From assembly GCA_964453855.1 (NCBI GenBank), contig CAYVRN010000051.1, positions 1-22,043 of the forward strand: DNA of 22,043 nt. Direction: 5' to 3'. This stretch comes from JASMHC01 sp964453855 (lineage in GTDB: Bacteria; Pseudomonadota; Alphaproteobacteria; Rhodobacterales; Rhodobacteraceae). How positions within the stretch are numbered: position 1 is the stretch's first letter; each line of letters opens with the position of its first letter. A program made the position numbers and the translations under genes. Positions 6,773 to 14,901 of this stretch are shown piece by piece. The notes under the pieces were generated by a model. It did no database searches. It saw nothing but the letters and a program-made list of their open reading frames with translations, and was not told the origin of the DNA.

Positions 6773-9322
6773 CTATTTACTAGAAGCTTTTTTGGTGGCC
6801 GCCTTCTTCTTGGCAGGGGCTTTTTTCTTGCCGCCCTTCTTTGCGGCCTTTTCTGCGATCAATGCCACGGCCATGTCCATGGTCACATCTTCGGCCTTAA
6901 CGTCCTTGGGCAGGGTTGCGTTGACCTTTTCCCATTTGACATAAGGTCCGTAGCGCCCCTCCATGACATTCACCGGACCGCCGCTTTCTGGATGCTCGCC
7001 CAACTCTTTCAACGGCTTCGCCGCCGTACCGCCTCCGCGCCGACCGGGGTTGGCGCGTTTTTCTGCCAGAATTTCAACCGCGCGATTCATGCCAATCTCG
7101 AAAACGTCGTTCGGGTCTTTGACATTGGCGTAGACGGGTTTTGCCTCATCCGGCAGCTGGTGCATCACATACGGCCCGAACCGTCCGAAGTTCGAGGTGA
7201 TCATGCCACCCTCGGGGTGCATGCCAATTTCGCGGGGCAAGGACAAAAGCGTCAGGGCCTTTTCAAGGTCCATGTCGTCCTTGCTCCAGCCTTTGGGCAG
7301 AGACGCCCGAGGCGGCTTTTTGTTTTCTGGCGTCGGCTCTCCACGTTGGACGTACGGTCCGAAACGGCCCGATTTGAGGTGGATTTCATCGCCGTTGTCT
7401 TCGCCCAGCACCCGTTCATCACCTTCAGCGCCCTCTCCGGCGATGGGTCGGGTGTAGGTGCATTCGGGGTAGTTGCCACAGCCGACAAACCCACCAGTTC
7501 GAGAGGTTTTCAGGTGCAATTGACCCGCACCACACTTGGGGCAGATGCGCGGATCGCTGCCGTCTTCGCGCGGCGGATAAAGTTGAGGCGCAAGGGCATC
7601 GTCCAGCACATCCAGAACTTCGGTGATCCGCAGTTCGGACGTTTCCGCAATCGCCGTCGAGAAATCGCGCCAGAAATGGCCAAGCACGTCTTTATAGTTT
7701 TCGTCGCCCGCTGACACATTGTCCAACTGCTCTTCCAGTTGGGCGGTGAACTCGTAGCCCACATATTTACGGAAGAAGTTCAGCAAGAATATCGTAACGA
7801 TCCGCCCCTTATCTTCGGGGAACAAGCGGTTCTTGTCTTTGCGGACATACTCGCGATCCTGAATCGTGGTGATCACGCTGGCATAGGTCGAGGGTCGCCC
7901 GATGCCTAGCTCCTCCATCCGTTTCACAAGCGTCGCTTCGGTGTAGCGTGGTGGAGGTTGGGTAAAGTGCTGCTCGGGCTGGATGTCGCGCTTGGCGGTT
8001 TTGTCGCCCTGCATCAGCTGCGGCAAGCGCTTGTCGTCGTCATCGACCACATCATCGCGGCCTTCTTCGTAGACCTTCATAAAGCCGTCAAACAGAACCA
8101 CCTGACCATTGGCACGCAGACCGACCTGTCCGTCATCGCTGATGATGTCCACGGTGGTCCGTTCCAGACGGGCCGCAGCCATTTGGCAGGCAATCGTGCG
8201 CTTCCAGATCAGATCGTAAAGCTTGCGCTGGTCCGCATCTGTCAGGCGCAGGCTGGGTGCATCACGGCGCATATCCGTCGGGCGGATACATTCGTGAGCT
8301 TCTTGCGCGTTCTTGGCCTTGTTTTTGTACATGCGCGGGCTGTTTGGCACATAGTCGTCGCCATAGCGTTCCTTGATCGCATCACGGGTTGCCATCACCG
8401 CTTCGGGGGCCATGTCGATGCCGTCGGTTCGCATATATGTAATGTGTCCGGCTTCGTACAAGCGCTGGGCGGAGTTCATGGTCTGACGCGCGCCCATGCC
8501 GAACTTGCGGCTGGCTTCCTGTTGCAGGGTCGAAGTCATAAACGGCGCCGAGGGGTTGCGGTTGGCGGGCTTGGCTTCAACTGCGCTGACCTTCAAATCA
8601 CGGCTTTGTATCGCTTGCACGGCCATTTCGGCCTGCGTGCTGTTCGACAGATCGAACTTGTCCAGCTTGTCACCGGCTAAGGTGACAAGACGTGCCTCGA
8701 ATTCCTGACCTCGCGGAGTCTTCAGCAGGGCTTTAACCGTCCAGTACTCTTGCGGGTTAAACGCCTCGATCTCCATCTCGCGCTCGACGATCAGACGCAG
8801 GCAGACCGATTGCACGCGCCCGGCGGATCGTGCGCCTGGCAATTTGCGCCACAACACCGGAGACAGTTTGAAGCCCACCAGATAATCCAAAGCACGTCGG
8901 GCTAGATAGGCCTCGACCAGCGGGGTATCGACCTGACGGGGATTTTTCATAGCCTCGGCGACGGCGGATTTGGTGATCGCGTTAAAAGTTACGCGGCTGA
9001 CAGCGGTGGATTTCTTGATCGCGCGGCGTTTTGTCAGGGCTTCCTGCAGGTGCCAGCTGATCGCCTCGCCCTCGCGGTCGGGGTCGGTGGCAAGGATCAG
9101 TGCGTCATCATCTTTCAGCGCGTCGGCAATGGCTTTGACGTGCTTGCGCGAGTCGTTGCCAACTTCCCAGGTCATCTCGAAGTCATGGTCGGGATCGACT
9201 GACCCGTCCTTGGGCGGCAGGTCGCGCACATGGCCGTAGGATGCCAGAACGGTGTAATCACTGCCCAGATATTTGTTGATGGTTTTGGCCTTTGCGGGCG
9301 ACTCGACAACAACGACGGGCAT
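6773..9322 (-). CDS. topA: DNA topoisomerase I (type IA)
   Basis: The 849-residue enzyme relaxes negative supercoils through a covalent 5'-phosphotyrosine intermediate. The N-terminal Toprim domain has E7 (VVVESPAKAK) and the metal-binding D80-x-D82-x-E84 (ATDPDREGE). The catalytic tyrosine is Y296 in HITYMRTDG. One four-cysteine zinc ribbon is present (C594, C597, C615, C621). Three C-terminal repeats follow, each containing F/Y-GPYV (near residues 655, 716 and 793), then a lysine/alanine-rich tail that probably binds DNA. This architecture is normal for alphaproteobacteria. The ATG at 9322 begins directly at the MPVVVVESP motif; its ribosome binding site is weak. The gene follows dprA by 126 bases on the same strand. 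Confidence 0.98.
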   Translation of the reverse strand: MPVVVVESPAKAKTINKYLGSDYTVLASYGHVRDLPPKDGSVDPDHDFEMTWEVGNDSRKHVKAIADALKDDDALILATDPDREGEAISWHLQEALTKRRAIKKSTAVSRVTFNAITKSAVAEAMKNPRQVDTPLVEAYLARRALDYLVGFKLSPVLWRKLPGARSAGRVQSVCLRLIVEREMEIEAFNPQEYWTVKALLKTPRGQEFEARLVTLAGDKLDKFDLSNSTQAEMAVQAIQSRDLKVSAVEAKPANRNPSAPFMTSTLQQEASRKFGMGARQTMNSAQRLYEAGHITYMRTDGIDMAPEAVMATRDAIKERYGDDYVPNSPRMYKNKAKNAQEAHECIRPTDMRRDAPSLRLTDADQRKLYDLIWKRTIACQMAAARLERTTVDIISDDGQVGLRANGQVVLFDGFMKVYEEGRDDVVDDDDKRLPQLMQGDKTAKRDIQPEQHFTQPPPRYTEATLVKRMEELGIGRPSTYASVITTIQDREYVRKDKNRLFPEDKGRIVTIFLLNFFRKYVGYEFTAQLEEQLDNVSAGDENYKDVLGHFWRDFSTAIAETSELRITEVLDVLDDALAPQLYPPREDGSDPRICPKCGAGQLHLKTSRTGGFVGCGNYPECTYTRPIAGEGAEGDERVLGEDNGDEIHLKSGRFGPYVQRGEPTPENKKPPRASLPKGWSKDDMDLEKALTLLSLPREIGMHPEGGMITSNFGRFGPYVMHQLPDEAKPVYANVKDPNDVFEIGMNRAVEILAEKRANPGRRGGGTAAKPLKELGEHPESGGPVNVMEGRYGPYVKWEKVNATLPKDVKAEDVTMDMAVALIAEKAAKKGGKKKAPAKKKAATKKASSK

Positions 9323-9448
9323 GCGATTCCAACTCTTAATTCATGTAAATGTGTATGGCGGCGGAAAATGTCGTCGGGCGGGGTGGTTTGTCAACATACG
9401 CTTTTGCCTATCTTGAAATAAGTTTTTTCAGGGCCTTGGCAGGTTGAC

Positions 9449-10603
9449 CTAGGGGCACAACGACAAAAGCCCACCCGTGTGGCGCTTGATCCGACCGTCC
9501 AATTCAAGTTCGGTTAGTGCGGGTGAGACCTGCGAAGAAGTTGCCCGAAGGTCCCGTATCAACAGGTCTTCGGCAATAGGCGAGGGGCTAAGGCGGCTCA
9601 GGATTTGGCTGTGCAGCGCCGCTGTTTCGCGCAGGCTGCGCGGCTTGGGCTTTTTAGGTGCGGTTTCGGGCACATCCAGAGACAGAGTTTTTTGGATGGG
9701 CGCTTGGGCTTCTAGCGAAAGTGTCTCAAGCACGTCTGCTGCAGACCGCACCAGCGTTGCCCCGTCGCGAATCAGAATGTTGCATCCCGACGCGCGGCTG
9801 TCCATCGGATGCCCCGGAACCGCCAACACATCGCGCCCCTGATCCAAAGCGTTCCGGGCAGTAATCAGGCTGCCGGATTTTGTGGCGGCTTCAACCACCA
9901 CTACGCTGCGGGACAGGCCCGAGATCAGGCGGTTTCGCACAGGGAAGTGCCGCGCTTGCGGGATGGTGCCGACGGGTTGGTCCGAGATCAGCGCGCCGAA
10001 TTTAAGAATGTCCGCCGCAAGCCCTGTGTTTTCAGCGGGGTAGATAACGTCGATTCCGCCCGCCAGAACGCCCACGCTGCCAGATTGCAGACTGCCCAGA
10101 TGGGCGGCAGTATCAACGCCCCGCGCCAAACCTGACACCACGCGATACCCCGCGATACCCAGATCAGAGGCCAGTTTCCGCGCCATCCGCGTGCCAAGGG
10201 ACGAGGCATTGCGTGCCCCCACAAGCGCGATCATGTCGGTGTTCAGAATGTCGATCTGTCCCCGCACCCACAGCATTGGGGGCGGGTCCGGTAAATCCAA
10301 CAGGCGTTTCGGATAGGCATGCTGACCGATGAATAACAGCGACGCCCCGACCTTTTGGCCGAGGCGTCGTTCCGCGTGCGCCGCATCTTCGGAACAGGGG
10401 GCGTAGTTTTCCACACCCGCTGCCCGCGCGATTTCCGGCAAAGCGTCCAAAGCCGAAGCTGCCGATCCGTGTTCGGACATCAGCCGGTAAAACGTGGCTA
10501 TTCCCACACGCCGCGAGCGCAACAGACGAAGCCACGAGATCCGGTCATCTTCCGTGGTGGGTGGGAGTGGGGGATGGTTGGAAGAAATTGGGGTTCCGGA
10601 CAT
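9449..10603 (-). CDS. dprA: DNA-processing protein DprA (Smf)
   Basis: The 384-residue protein binds incoming single-stranded DNA and loads RecA during natural transformation. The Rossmann-like DNA-binding fold is clear: IALVGARNASSLGTRMA at about 126-142, GYRVVSGLARGVDTAAH at 152-168, GGIDVIYPAEN at 182-192 and PVRNRLISGLS at 221-231. A helical N-terminal part precedes it, and a winged-helix domain lies at about 330-380. I chose ATG 10603 because the frame further upstream overlaps the end of tldD and has no family features. It sits between tldD and topA, an order I recall from other Rhodobacterales. Presence of dprA alone does not prove competence, and no other competence genes are in the window. 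Confidence 0.96.
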   Translation of the reverse strand: MSGTPISSNHPPLPPTTEDDRISWLRLLRSRRVGIATFYRLMSEHGSAASALDALPEIARAAGVENYAPCSEDAAHAERRLGQKVGASLLFIGQHAYPKRLLDLPDPPPMLWVRGQIDILNTDMIALVGARNASSLGTRMARKLASDLGIAGYRVVSGLARGVDTAAHLGSLQSGSVGVLAGGIDVIYPAENTGLAADILKFGALISDQPVGTIPQARHFPVRNRLISGLSRSVVVVEAATKSGSLITARNALDQGRDVLAVPGHPMDSRASGCNILIRDGATLVRSAADVLETLSLEAQAPIQKTLSLDVPETAPKKPKPRSLRETAALHSQILSRLSPSPIAEDLLIRDLRATSSQVSPALTELELDGRIKRHTGGLLSLCP

Positions 10604-10671
10604 CGCAGCCTCGCCTGATTGCGGAATCAGGTGTAGCGCCGCTTGGTTAATAGGCCGTAACCCAAACTTAT

Positions 10672-12090
10672 TTATCCAGCCCCACCTACAGTCAGCCCGC
10701 CGATCAGCACGCTGGGTTGGCCCACACCGACCGGCACCCATTGGCCGGCCTTGCCGCAGGTTCCCATGCCCGGGTCCAACGCCAGATCGTTGCCCAAGGC
10801 GCGAATCTGCTTCAAAGCCGTTGCTCCGTCGCCAATCAAGGTCGCCCCTTTCACAGGCGCCCCGCGTTTACCGTCTTTGACCAGATAGGCCTCGGTGCAC
10901 GAGAACACGAACTTGCCGTTGGTGATATCAACCTGTCCGCCCCCGAATCCCACGGCGTGAATGCCGTCGCGCATATCGCTGACCAAATCGTCGGGGTTTG
11001 TGTCTCCATCCAACATAATCGTGTTGGTCATACGTGGCATCGGCGCATGTGCATAGCTTTCGCGCCGTCCGTTGCCTGTTGGGGCCACCCCCATTAGGCG
11101 GGCATTCTGGCGGTCTTGCATGAAGCCCACAAGAATACCGTCCTCGATCAATGTGGTGCGGCTCGAAGGCGTGCCCTCGTCATCAATCGTGATCGAACCG
11201 CGACGATCTGCAATCGTGCCGTCATCGACAACAGTCACACCTTCAGAGGCAATGCGTTGACCCATCAATCCCGCAAATACGCTTGCGCCTTTGCGGTTGG
11301 CGTCACCTTCCAGCCCGTGGCCGATGGCCTCGTGCAGCAGAATGCCGGGCCATCCGGGGCCAAGGACAACGTCCATCACGCCAGCAGGGGCAGGGACGGC
11401 GTCAAGATTTACCAGAGCAATGCGCAGCGCTTCGTCCACGGTTGCCTTCCAGCTTTCAGGTGCGAGATAGCCGTTCAGGGCAACACGCCCGCCACCGCCG
11501 TGCGATCCCGTTTCGCGGCGTCCGTTTTCCTCGACGATGACCGAGACATTCAGGCGGACCATCGGACGTACGTCTTCCAACAAGGTGCCGTCGGGGCGCA
11601 GAATCGCGACCTCTTGCAGTGCTGCTGCTATGGATGCCGACACTTGAACGACCCGCGAATCTTTTTCGCGGGCATAGGCGTCAATCTCGCGCAAGGTGTC
11701 GACTTTGACCGGAAACGAGGCGTCGGTAATCGGATCACGGTCACTATAAAGCGCAGGACCAGCCCGTTCCGGTGCCATGGCAAGCGTTCCACCACCATTG
11801 CCAACCGCCAGGCGTGCAGTGTCAGAGGCACGCTCGAGCGCCGCCAATGACACATCGGTCGAATGCGCATACCCTGCCACTTCGCCTTTAATCGCCCGTA
11901 ATCCGAAGCCTTCCGAGGCGTCGTAACTGGCCATTTTCAGGCGTCCGTCGTCAAAAGCCAGCATTTCGGCGCGTTTGCGTTCAACAAAAATTTCACCGTC
12001 GTCGGCGCCGTTTGTGGCCGACTGAAGCACTTTTAGGGCATCATCGAAGGGTAAATTATTGTCAAAAGGGCGAAATTTTGCGTCTGTCAT
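10672..12090 (-). CDS. tldD: Metalloprotease TldD
   Basis: This cytoplasmic zinc protease forms a heterodimer with TldE/PmbA, and in enterobacteria the pair cleaves peptides such as CcdA and the leader of microcin B17. The zinc motif HEAIGHGLEGD is at about residues 253-263, with the two histidines and the glutamate intact. A glycine-rich segment (HGGGGR) and the conserved FSCTEAYLV near residue 395 complete the family pattern. At 472 residues the length is normal. Two ATG codons are adjacent (12093 and 12090); GGAGG lies four bases before the second but only one before the first, so 12090 is chosen. The partner gene pmbA is not in this window. The FNR-type site begins 21 bases upstream of this start. 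Confidence 0.96.
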   Translation of the reverse strand: MTDAKFRPFDNNLPFDDALKVLQSATNGADDGEIFVERKRAEMLAFDDGRLKMASYDASEGFGLRAIKGEVAGYAHSTDVSLAALERASDTARLAVGNGGGTLAMAPERAGPALYSDRDPITDASFPVKVDTLREIDAYAREKDSRVVQVSASIAAALQEVAILRPDGTLLEDVRPMVRLNVSVIVEENGRRETGSHGGGGRVALNGYLAPESWKATVDEALRIALVNLDAVPAPAGVMDVVLGPGWPGILLHEAIGHGLEGDANRKGASVFAGLMGQRIASEGVTVVDDGTIADRRGSITIDDEGTPSSRTTLIEDGILVGFMQDRQNARLMGVAPTGNGRRESYAHAPMPRMTNTIMLDGDTNPDDLVSDMRDGIHAVGFGGGQVDITNGKFVFSCTEAYLVKDGKRGAPVKGATLIGDGATALKQIRALGNDLALDPGMGTCGKAGQWVPVGVGQPSVLIGGLTVGGAG

Positions 12091-12110
12091 CATGCCTCCA
12101 AGCGGGAATT

Positions 12111-12124
12111 TTGATCTAAATCAA
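12111..12124. promoter_or_regulatory. FNR/FnrL-type operator between tldD and ctaC
   Basis: TTGATCTAAATCAA is a perfect palindromic match to the consensus TTGAT-N4-ATCAA bound by FNR-family regulators, called FnrL in Rhodobacterales. It sits in the 167-base divergent region, 21 bases from the tldD start codon and about 134 bases before the ctaC start codon. FnrL senses oxygen through an iron-sulphur cluster and controls respiratory oxidase genes. I infer control of ctaC, tldD or both; the sequence cannot say which, or whether it activates or represses. Core promoter boxes were not reliably found. Confidence 0.8.
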
Positions 12125-12257
12125 GAAAAGCGTCCGTTTGCCGCAAGCTTATTTCTTGTCCCGCGCTCTAGAATATGGTTTCTCCTGCCGACAACACAAC
12201 GGGATTCCGTCAGGAGTGCCGTTTGGGAATTAAGTTAATAACCGATCAGGGTGAAAC

Positions 12258-13106
12258 ATGCGACTTCTGACGAAACTTCTGGGCCTGATGGCCGCATTAG
12301 TGGCCATGCCTGCAACTGCGCAGGAAGGTCTTGAAATCATCGGCCAGCCGACACCGGGTGGTTTGGGCTTCCAGCCCGCCGCAACCGAACTGGCGCGCGA
12401 CCTTCAGTGGCTGGACGGCTTTTTGCTGGTCATCATTACAGCAATCTGTGTGTTTGTGATTGCGCTACTGGCTTGGGTGATCATCTGCCACAATGCCCGT
12501 GCAAATCCCACACCGGCGACTTTTTCGCACAACACGCCAATCGAGGTTGCTTGGACAATCATCCCGATCATCATCCTGATCGCAATCGGTTCGGTTTCGG
12601 TTCCGACCCTGTTTAAACAGCAGCAGATCCCCGAGGCCGACGTGACCATCAAGGTCACCGGCTACCAGTGGTATTGGGGTTACGAGTATGTTGACCATGA
12701 CTTTGGTTTCGAAAGCTTCCTGCTGCAGAAAGACGAGCTGGCGGATTACGGCTACTCTGAAGAGCAGTGGTTGCTGGCCACCGACACCGCCGTTGTTGTT
12801 CCGGTCGGCAAGACCATCGTCATGCAGGTGACCGCAGCAGACGTGATCCACAGCTGGACCATTCCAGCCTTTGGTGTGAAGCAGGACGGTGTTCCTGGAC
12901 GTTTGGCGGAACTGTGGTTCAAAGCTGAAAAAGAAGGCGTTTACTTCGGTCAGTGTTCCGAGCTTTGCGGCAAGGACCACGCCTATATGCCGATCACCGT
13001 CAAAGTCGTGTCTGAAGAAGTCTACGAAGACTGGCTGAAGGGCGCGATTGACGAATACGCAGACGCTGGCAGCGACGGTTCGTACCAGATTGCCGCACTG
13101 AACTAA
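12258..13106 (+). CDS. ctaC: Cytochrome c oxidase subunit II
   Basis: The 282-residue subunit receives electrons from cytochrome c at its CuA centre and passes them to subunit I of the aa3 oxidase. It has a signal peptide cleaved after ATA (residues 1-21), two membrane helices (about 54-77 and 98-116) and a periplasmic cupredoxin domain. All CuA ligands are visible: H198, C233, E235 (backbone), C237, H241 and M244. The aromatic electron-entry patch YQWYWGYEY lies at 136-144. The ATG follows AGGGTG by a few bases. It opens the oxidase operon on the + strand, downstream of the FNR-type site. Two stable hairpins follow its stop, before ctaB. Confidence 0.98.
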   Translation: MRLLTKLLGLMAALVAMPATAQEGLEIIGQPTPGGLGFQPAATELARDLQWLDGFLLVIITAICVFVIALLAWVIICHNARANPTPATFSHNTPIEVAWTIIPIIILIAIGSVSVPTLFKQQQIPEADVTIKVTGYQWYWGYEYVDHDFGFESFLLQKDELADYGYSEEQWLLATDTAVVVPVGKTIVMQVTAADVIHSWTIPAFGVKQDGVPGRLAELWFKAEKEGVYFGQCSELCGKDHAYMPITVKVVSEEVYEDWLKGAIDEYADAGSDGSYQIAALN

Positions 13107-13115
13107 TCTTCTGTG

Positions 13116-13157
13116 GTGCCCGCTTCGGCGGGCACTATCTGCCCCCTGAAACGGGGC
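13116..13157 (+). promoter_or_regulatory. Two tandem hairpins between ctaC and ctaB
   Basis: GTGCCCGC and GCGGGCAC form an eight-pair stem closed by the very stable TTCG tetraloop (13116-13135). Five bases later GCCCC and GGGGC form a second stem with a seven-base loop (13141-13157). Neither is followed by a T-run, so simple termination is unlikely. They may protect the 3' end of ctaC mRNA or direct mRNA processing, giving more subunit II than haem O synthase. Confidence 0.6.
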
Positions 13158-13176
13158 AACCAAAAGCAGGACGATC

Positions 13177-14115
13177 ATGAGCGACGCATCGATCAACACA
13201 CGTATTCACGAGGGCGAGGCCAGTTTTGGCGACTATTTCGCGCTTTTGAAGCCGCGCGTAATGTCGCTGGTGGTCTTCACTGCGCTGGTCGGTTTGCTGG
13301 TCGCACCTAACCCAGTGCATCCGTTCGTTGCTTTTGCCTCGATCTTGTTTATCGCCGTTGGCGGTGGCGCCTCGGGCGCTCTGAACATGTGGTGGGATGC
13401 CGACATCGACCGCAAGATGAAGCGTACGCAAAAGCGTCCGATCCCGTCCGGTAAGGTCGAGGAATCCGAAGCGCTGGCCATCGGTGTCACCCTGTCGGCC
13501 TTTGCAGTGGTTATGCTGGCCTTGGCGGCCAACGTCTTTGCTGGGCTTTTGCTGGCATTTACGATTTTCTTCTACGTTGTGATCTACACAATGTGGCTCA
13601 AACGCTCGACTCCGCAGAACATCGTGATCGGTGGCGCGGCTGGCGCGTTTCCTCCGATGATCGGCTGGGCGGTCGCTACTGGTGGCGTCAGCATCGAATC
13701 GGTTCTGATGTTCATGATCACCTTCATGTGGACCCCGCCGCATTTCTGGGCGCTGGCGTTGTTCACCAAGTCTGATTACGGTGATGCCGACGTTCCGATG
13801 CTGACCGTAACACATGGCCGCAAATCGGCCCGTCTGCACATTCTGGTCTACACCTTTATTCTTGCAGCCGTGTGCCTGGCCGCTGGCTTCACGTCGATCG
13901 GTGGGCCGCTCTATATGACCGTTGCTGTAGTTCTGAACGCCTTGTTCATTCGCGGGGCTTTCCAGATTTGGCGCCGTGACGATGCTGCCGCGGAAGAAGA
14001 CAACTATCTTGCAGAACGCAAGTTTTTCAAACTGTCTTTGCTGTTCCTGTTCGTGCATTTCGGCGCGCTGATGGGCGAAGCTGCCTTGGCGCCATTCGGA
14101 TTGGGGGGCTGGTGA
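13177..14115 (+). CDS. ctaB: Protohaem IX farnesyltransferase (haem O synthase)
   Basis: The 312-residue inner-membrane prenyltransferase of the UbiA family adds a farnesyl group to haem b to give haem O, the precursor of haem A in aa3 oxidase. The first aspartate-rich motif is N70-x3-D74-x3-D78 (NMWWDADIDRK), and the second conserved segment is FTKSDYGDADVPML near residue 200. About seven to nine hydrophobic helices are present. The ATG at 13177 has AGGA a normal distance upstream. It is the second gene of the oxidase operon and is followed after one base by the small CoxF-like gene. Confidence 0.97.
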   Translation: MSDASINTRIHEGEASFGDYFALLKPRVMSLVVFTALVGLLVAPNPVHPFVAFASILFIAVGGGASGALNMWWDADIDRKMKRTQKRPIPSGKVEESEALAIGVTLSAFAVVMLALAANVFAGLLLAFTIFFYVVIYTMWLKRSTPQNIVIGGAAGAFPPMIGWAVATGGVSIESVLMFMITFMWTPPHFWALALFTKSDYGDADVPMLTVTHGRKSARLHILVYTFILAAVCLAAGFTSIGGPLYMTVAVVLNALFIRGAFQIWRRDDAAAEEDNYLAERKFFKLSLLFLFVHFGALMGEAALAPFGLGGW

Positions 14116-14116
14116 T

Positions 14117-14287
14117 ATGAGATTCCACGAACCCCACGAAGTGCACAAACGCCGCTTTGGTCGCAATCTGGGCGTTGGCCTGACATTAGGCGCGTTCATT
14201 CTGATCGTGTTTGGTCTGACAATCGCCAAGGTCAGCCGTCAGGATTACCCGGCAGCAGGCGTGCCAACTTCGGAGGCCTCGCAATGA
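14117..14287 (+). CDS. 56-residue single-helix protein, CoxF-like
   Basis: Between ctaB and ctaG an ATG at 14117 opens a complete 56-codon frame ending TGA at 14287. The protein has a basic N-terminus (HKRRFGRN), one membrane helix at about residues 18-37 (VGLTLGAFILIVFGLTIA) and a short polar tail. It begins one base after the ctaB stop, and its own stop overlaps the ctaG start by four bases (ATGA), so it fits exactly between its neighbours as a translated operon member. Small proteins of this shape at this place in oxidase operons are often called CoxF. Their role is not well defined; support of oxidase assembly in the membrane is the inference. Confidence 0.85.
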   Translation: MRFHEPHEVHKRRFGRNLGVGLTLGAFILIVFGLTIAKVSRQDYPAAGVPTSEASQ

Positions 14288-14880
14288 CGATGGCAACCGA
14301 GCATAGCAATTCGGCTAAAACCAAGACGGTCTGGCAGCTTCTGGCCGTGATCTTCATTATGGGATCGCTAGCTTGGGCATCGGTTCCGCTGTATGATCTT
14401 TTCTGCCGCGTCACCGGCTTTGGCGGCACGACCAGCACGTCAGACCAAGGGTCGGACGTGATTTTGGATCAGATCATGACCATAAAGTTCGATGCCTCGA
14501 AAACCCGCGACATGCCGTGGGAATTCAAAGCTGTCGAGCGTGAAATGGACATAAAAATCGGCGAAACCGGCTTGGCCTTTTACGAGGCTTACAACCCCAC
14601 CGACCGCGTTGTAGCGGGATCAGCCAACTACAACGTATTTCCCTACGACGCAGGCAGCTTCTTTGTGAAGATTGATTGCTTCTGCTTTGAAGAGCAGGTT
14701 CTGCAACCCGGCGAGCGGGTTCAGATGCCGGTAAGCTTCTATGTAGACCCCGAAATTGTGGATGATCGTGACGCAAAGTTTGCCAAACACATCACGCTCT
14801 CATACACATTCCATGAGATCGACGTTCCCGAGGACTATGTCTCCCCGGCAACGACCGAAACAACAACGAAACTAAACTAA
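14284..14880 (+). CDS. ctaG: Cytochrome c oxidase assembly protein CtaG (Cox11)
   Basis: The 198-residue copper chaperone delivers copper to the CuB site of subunit I. It has one N-terminal membrane helix (about residues 17-37), the conserved PLYDLFCRVTGFGGTT with C41, and the copper-binding C132-F-C134-F motif in the periplasmic immunoglobulin-like domain. Length is normal for the family. The ATG at 14284 overlaps the end of the small upstream gene, with GGAGG seven bases before it inside that gene. ctaE follows after 21 bases. Confidence 0.97.
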   Translation: MTMATEHSNSAKTKTVWQLLAVIFIMGSLAWASVPLYDLFCRVTGFGGTTSTSDQGSDVILDQIMTIKFDASKTRDMPWEFKAVEREMDIKIGETGLAFYEAYNPTDRVVAGSANYNVFPYDAGSFFVKIDCFCFEEQVLQPGERVQMPVSFYVDPEIVDDRDAKFAKHITLSYTFHEIDVPEDYVSPATTETTTKLN

Positions 14881-14901
14881 CCTCCAACTGAGGGACACGC
14901 G

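Noticed and set aside
7958..8680. 240-residue plus-strand frame opposite topA
   Set aside because: Lies wholly within conserved topA domains; no recognisable protein features.
13135..14229. 364-residue minus-strand frame opposite ctaB
   Set aside because: Rich in R, Q, H and D with no domain; it is the mirror of a clearly real membrane-protein gene.
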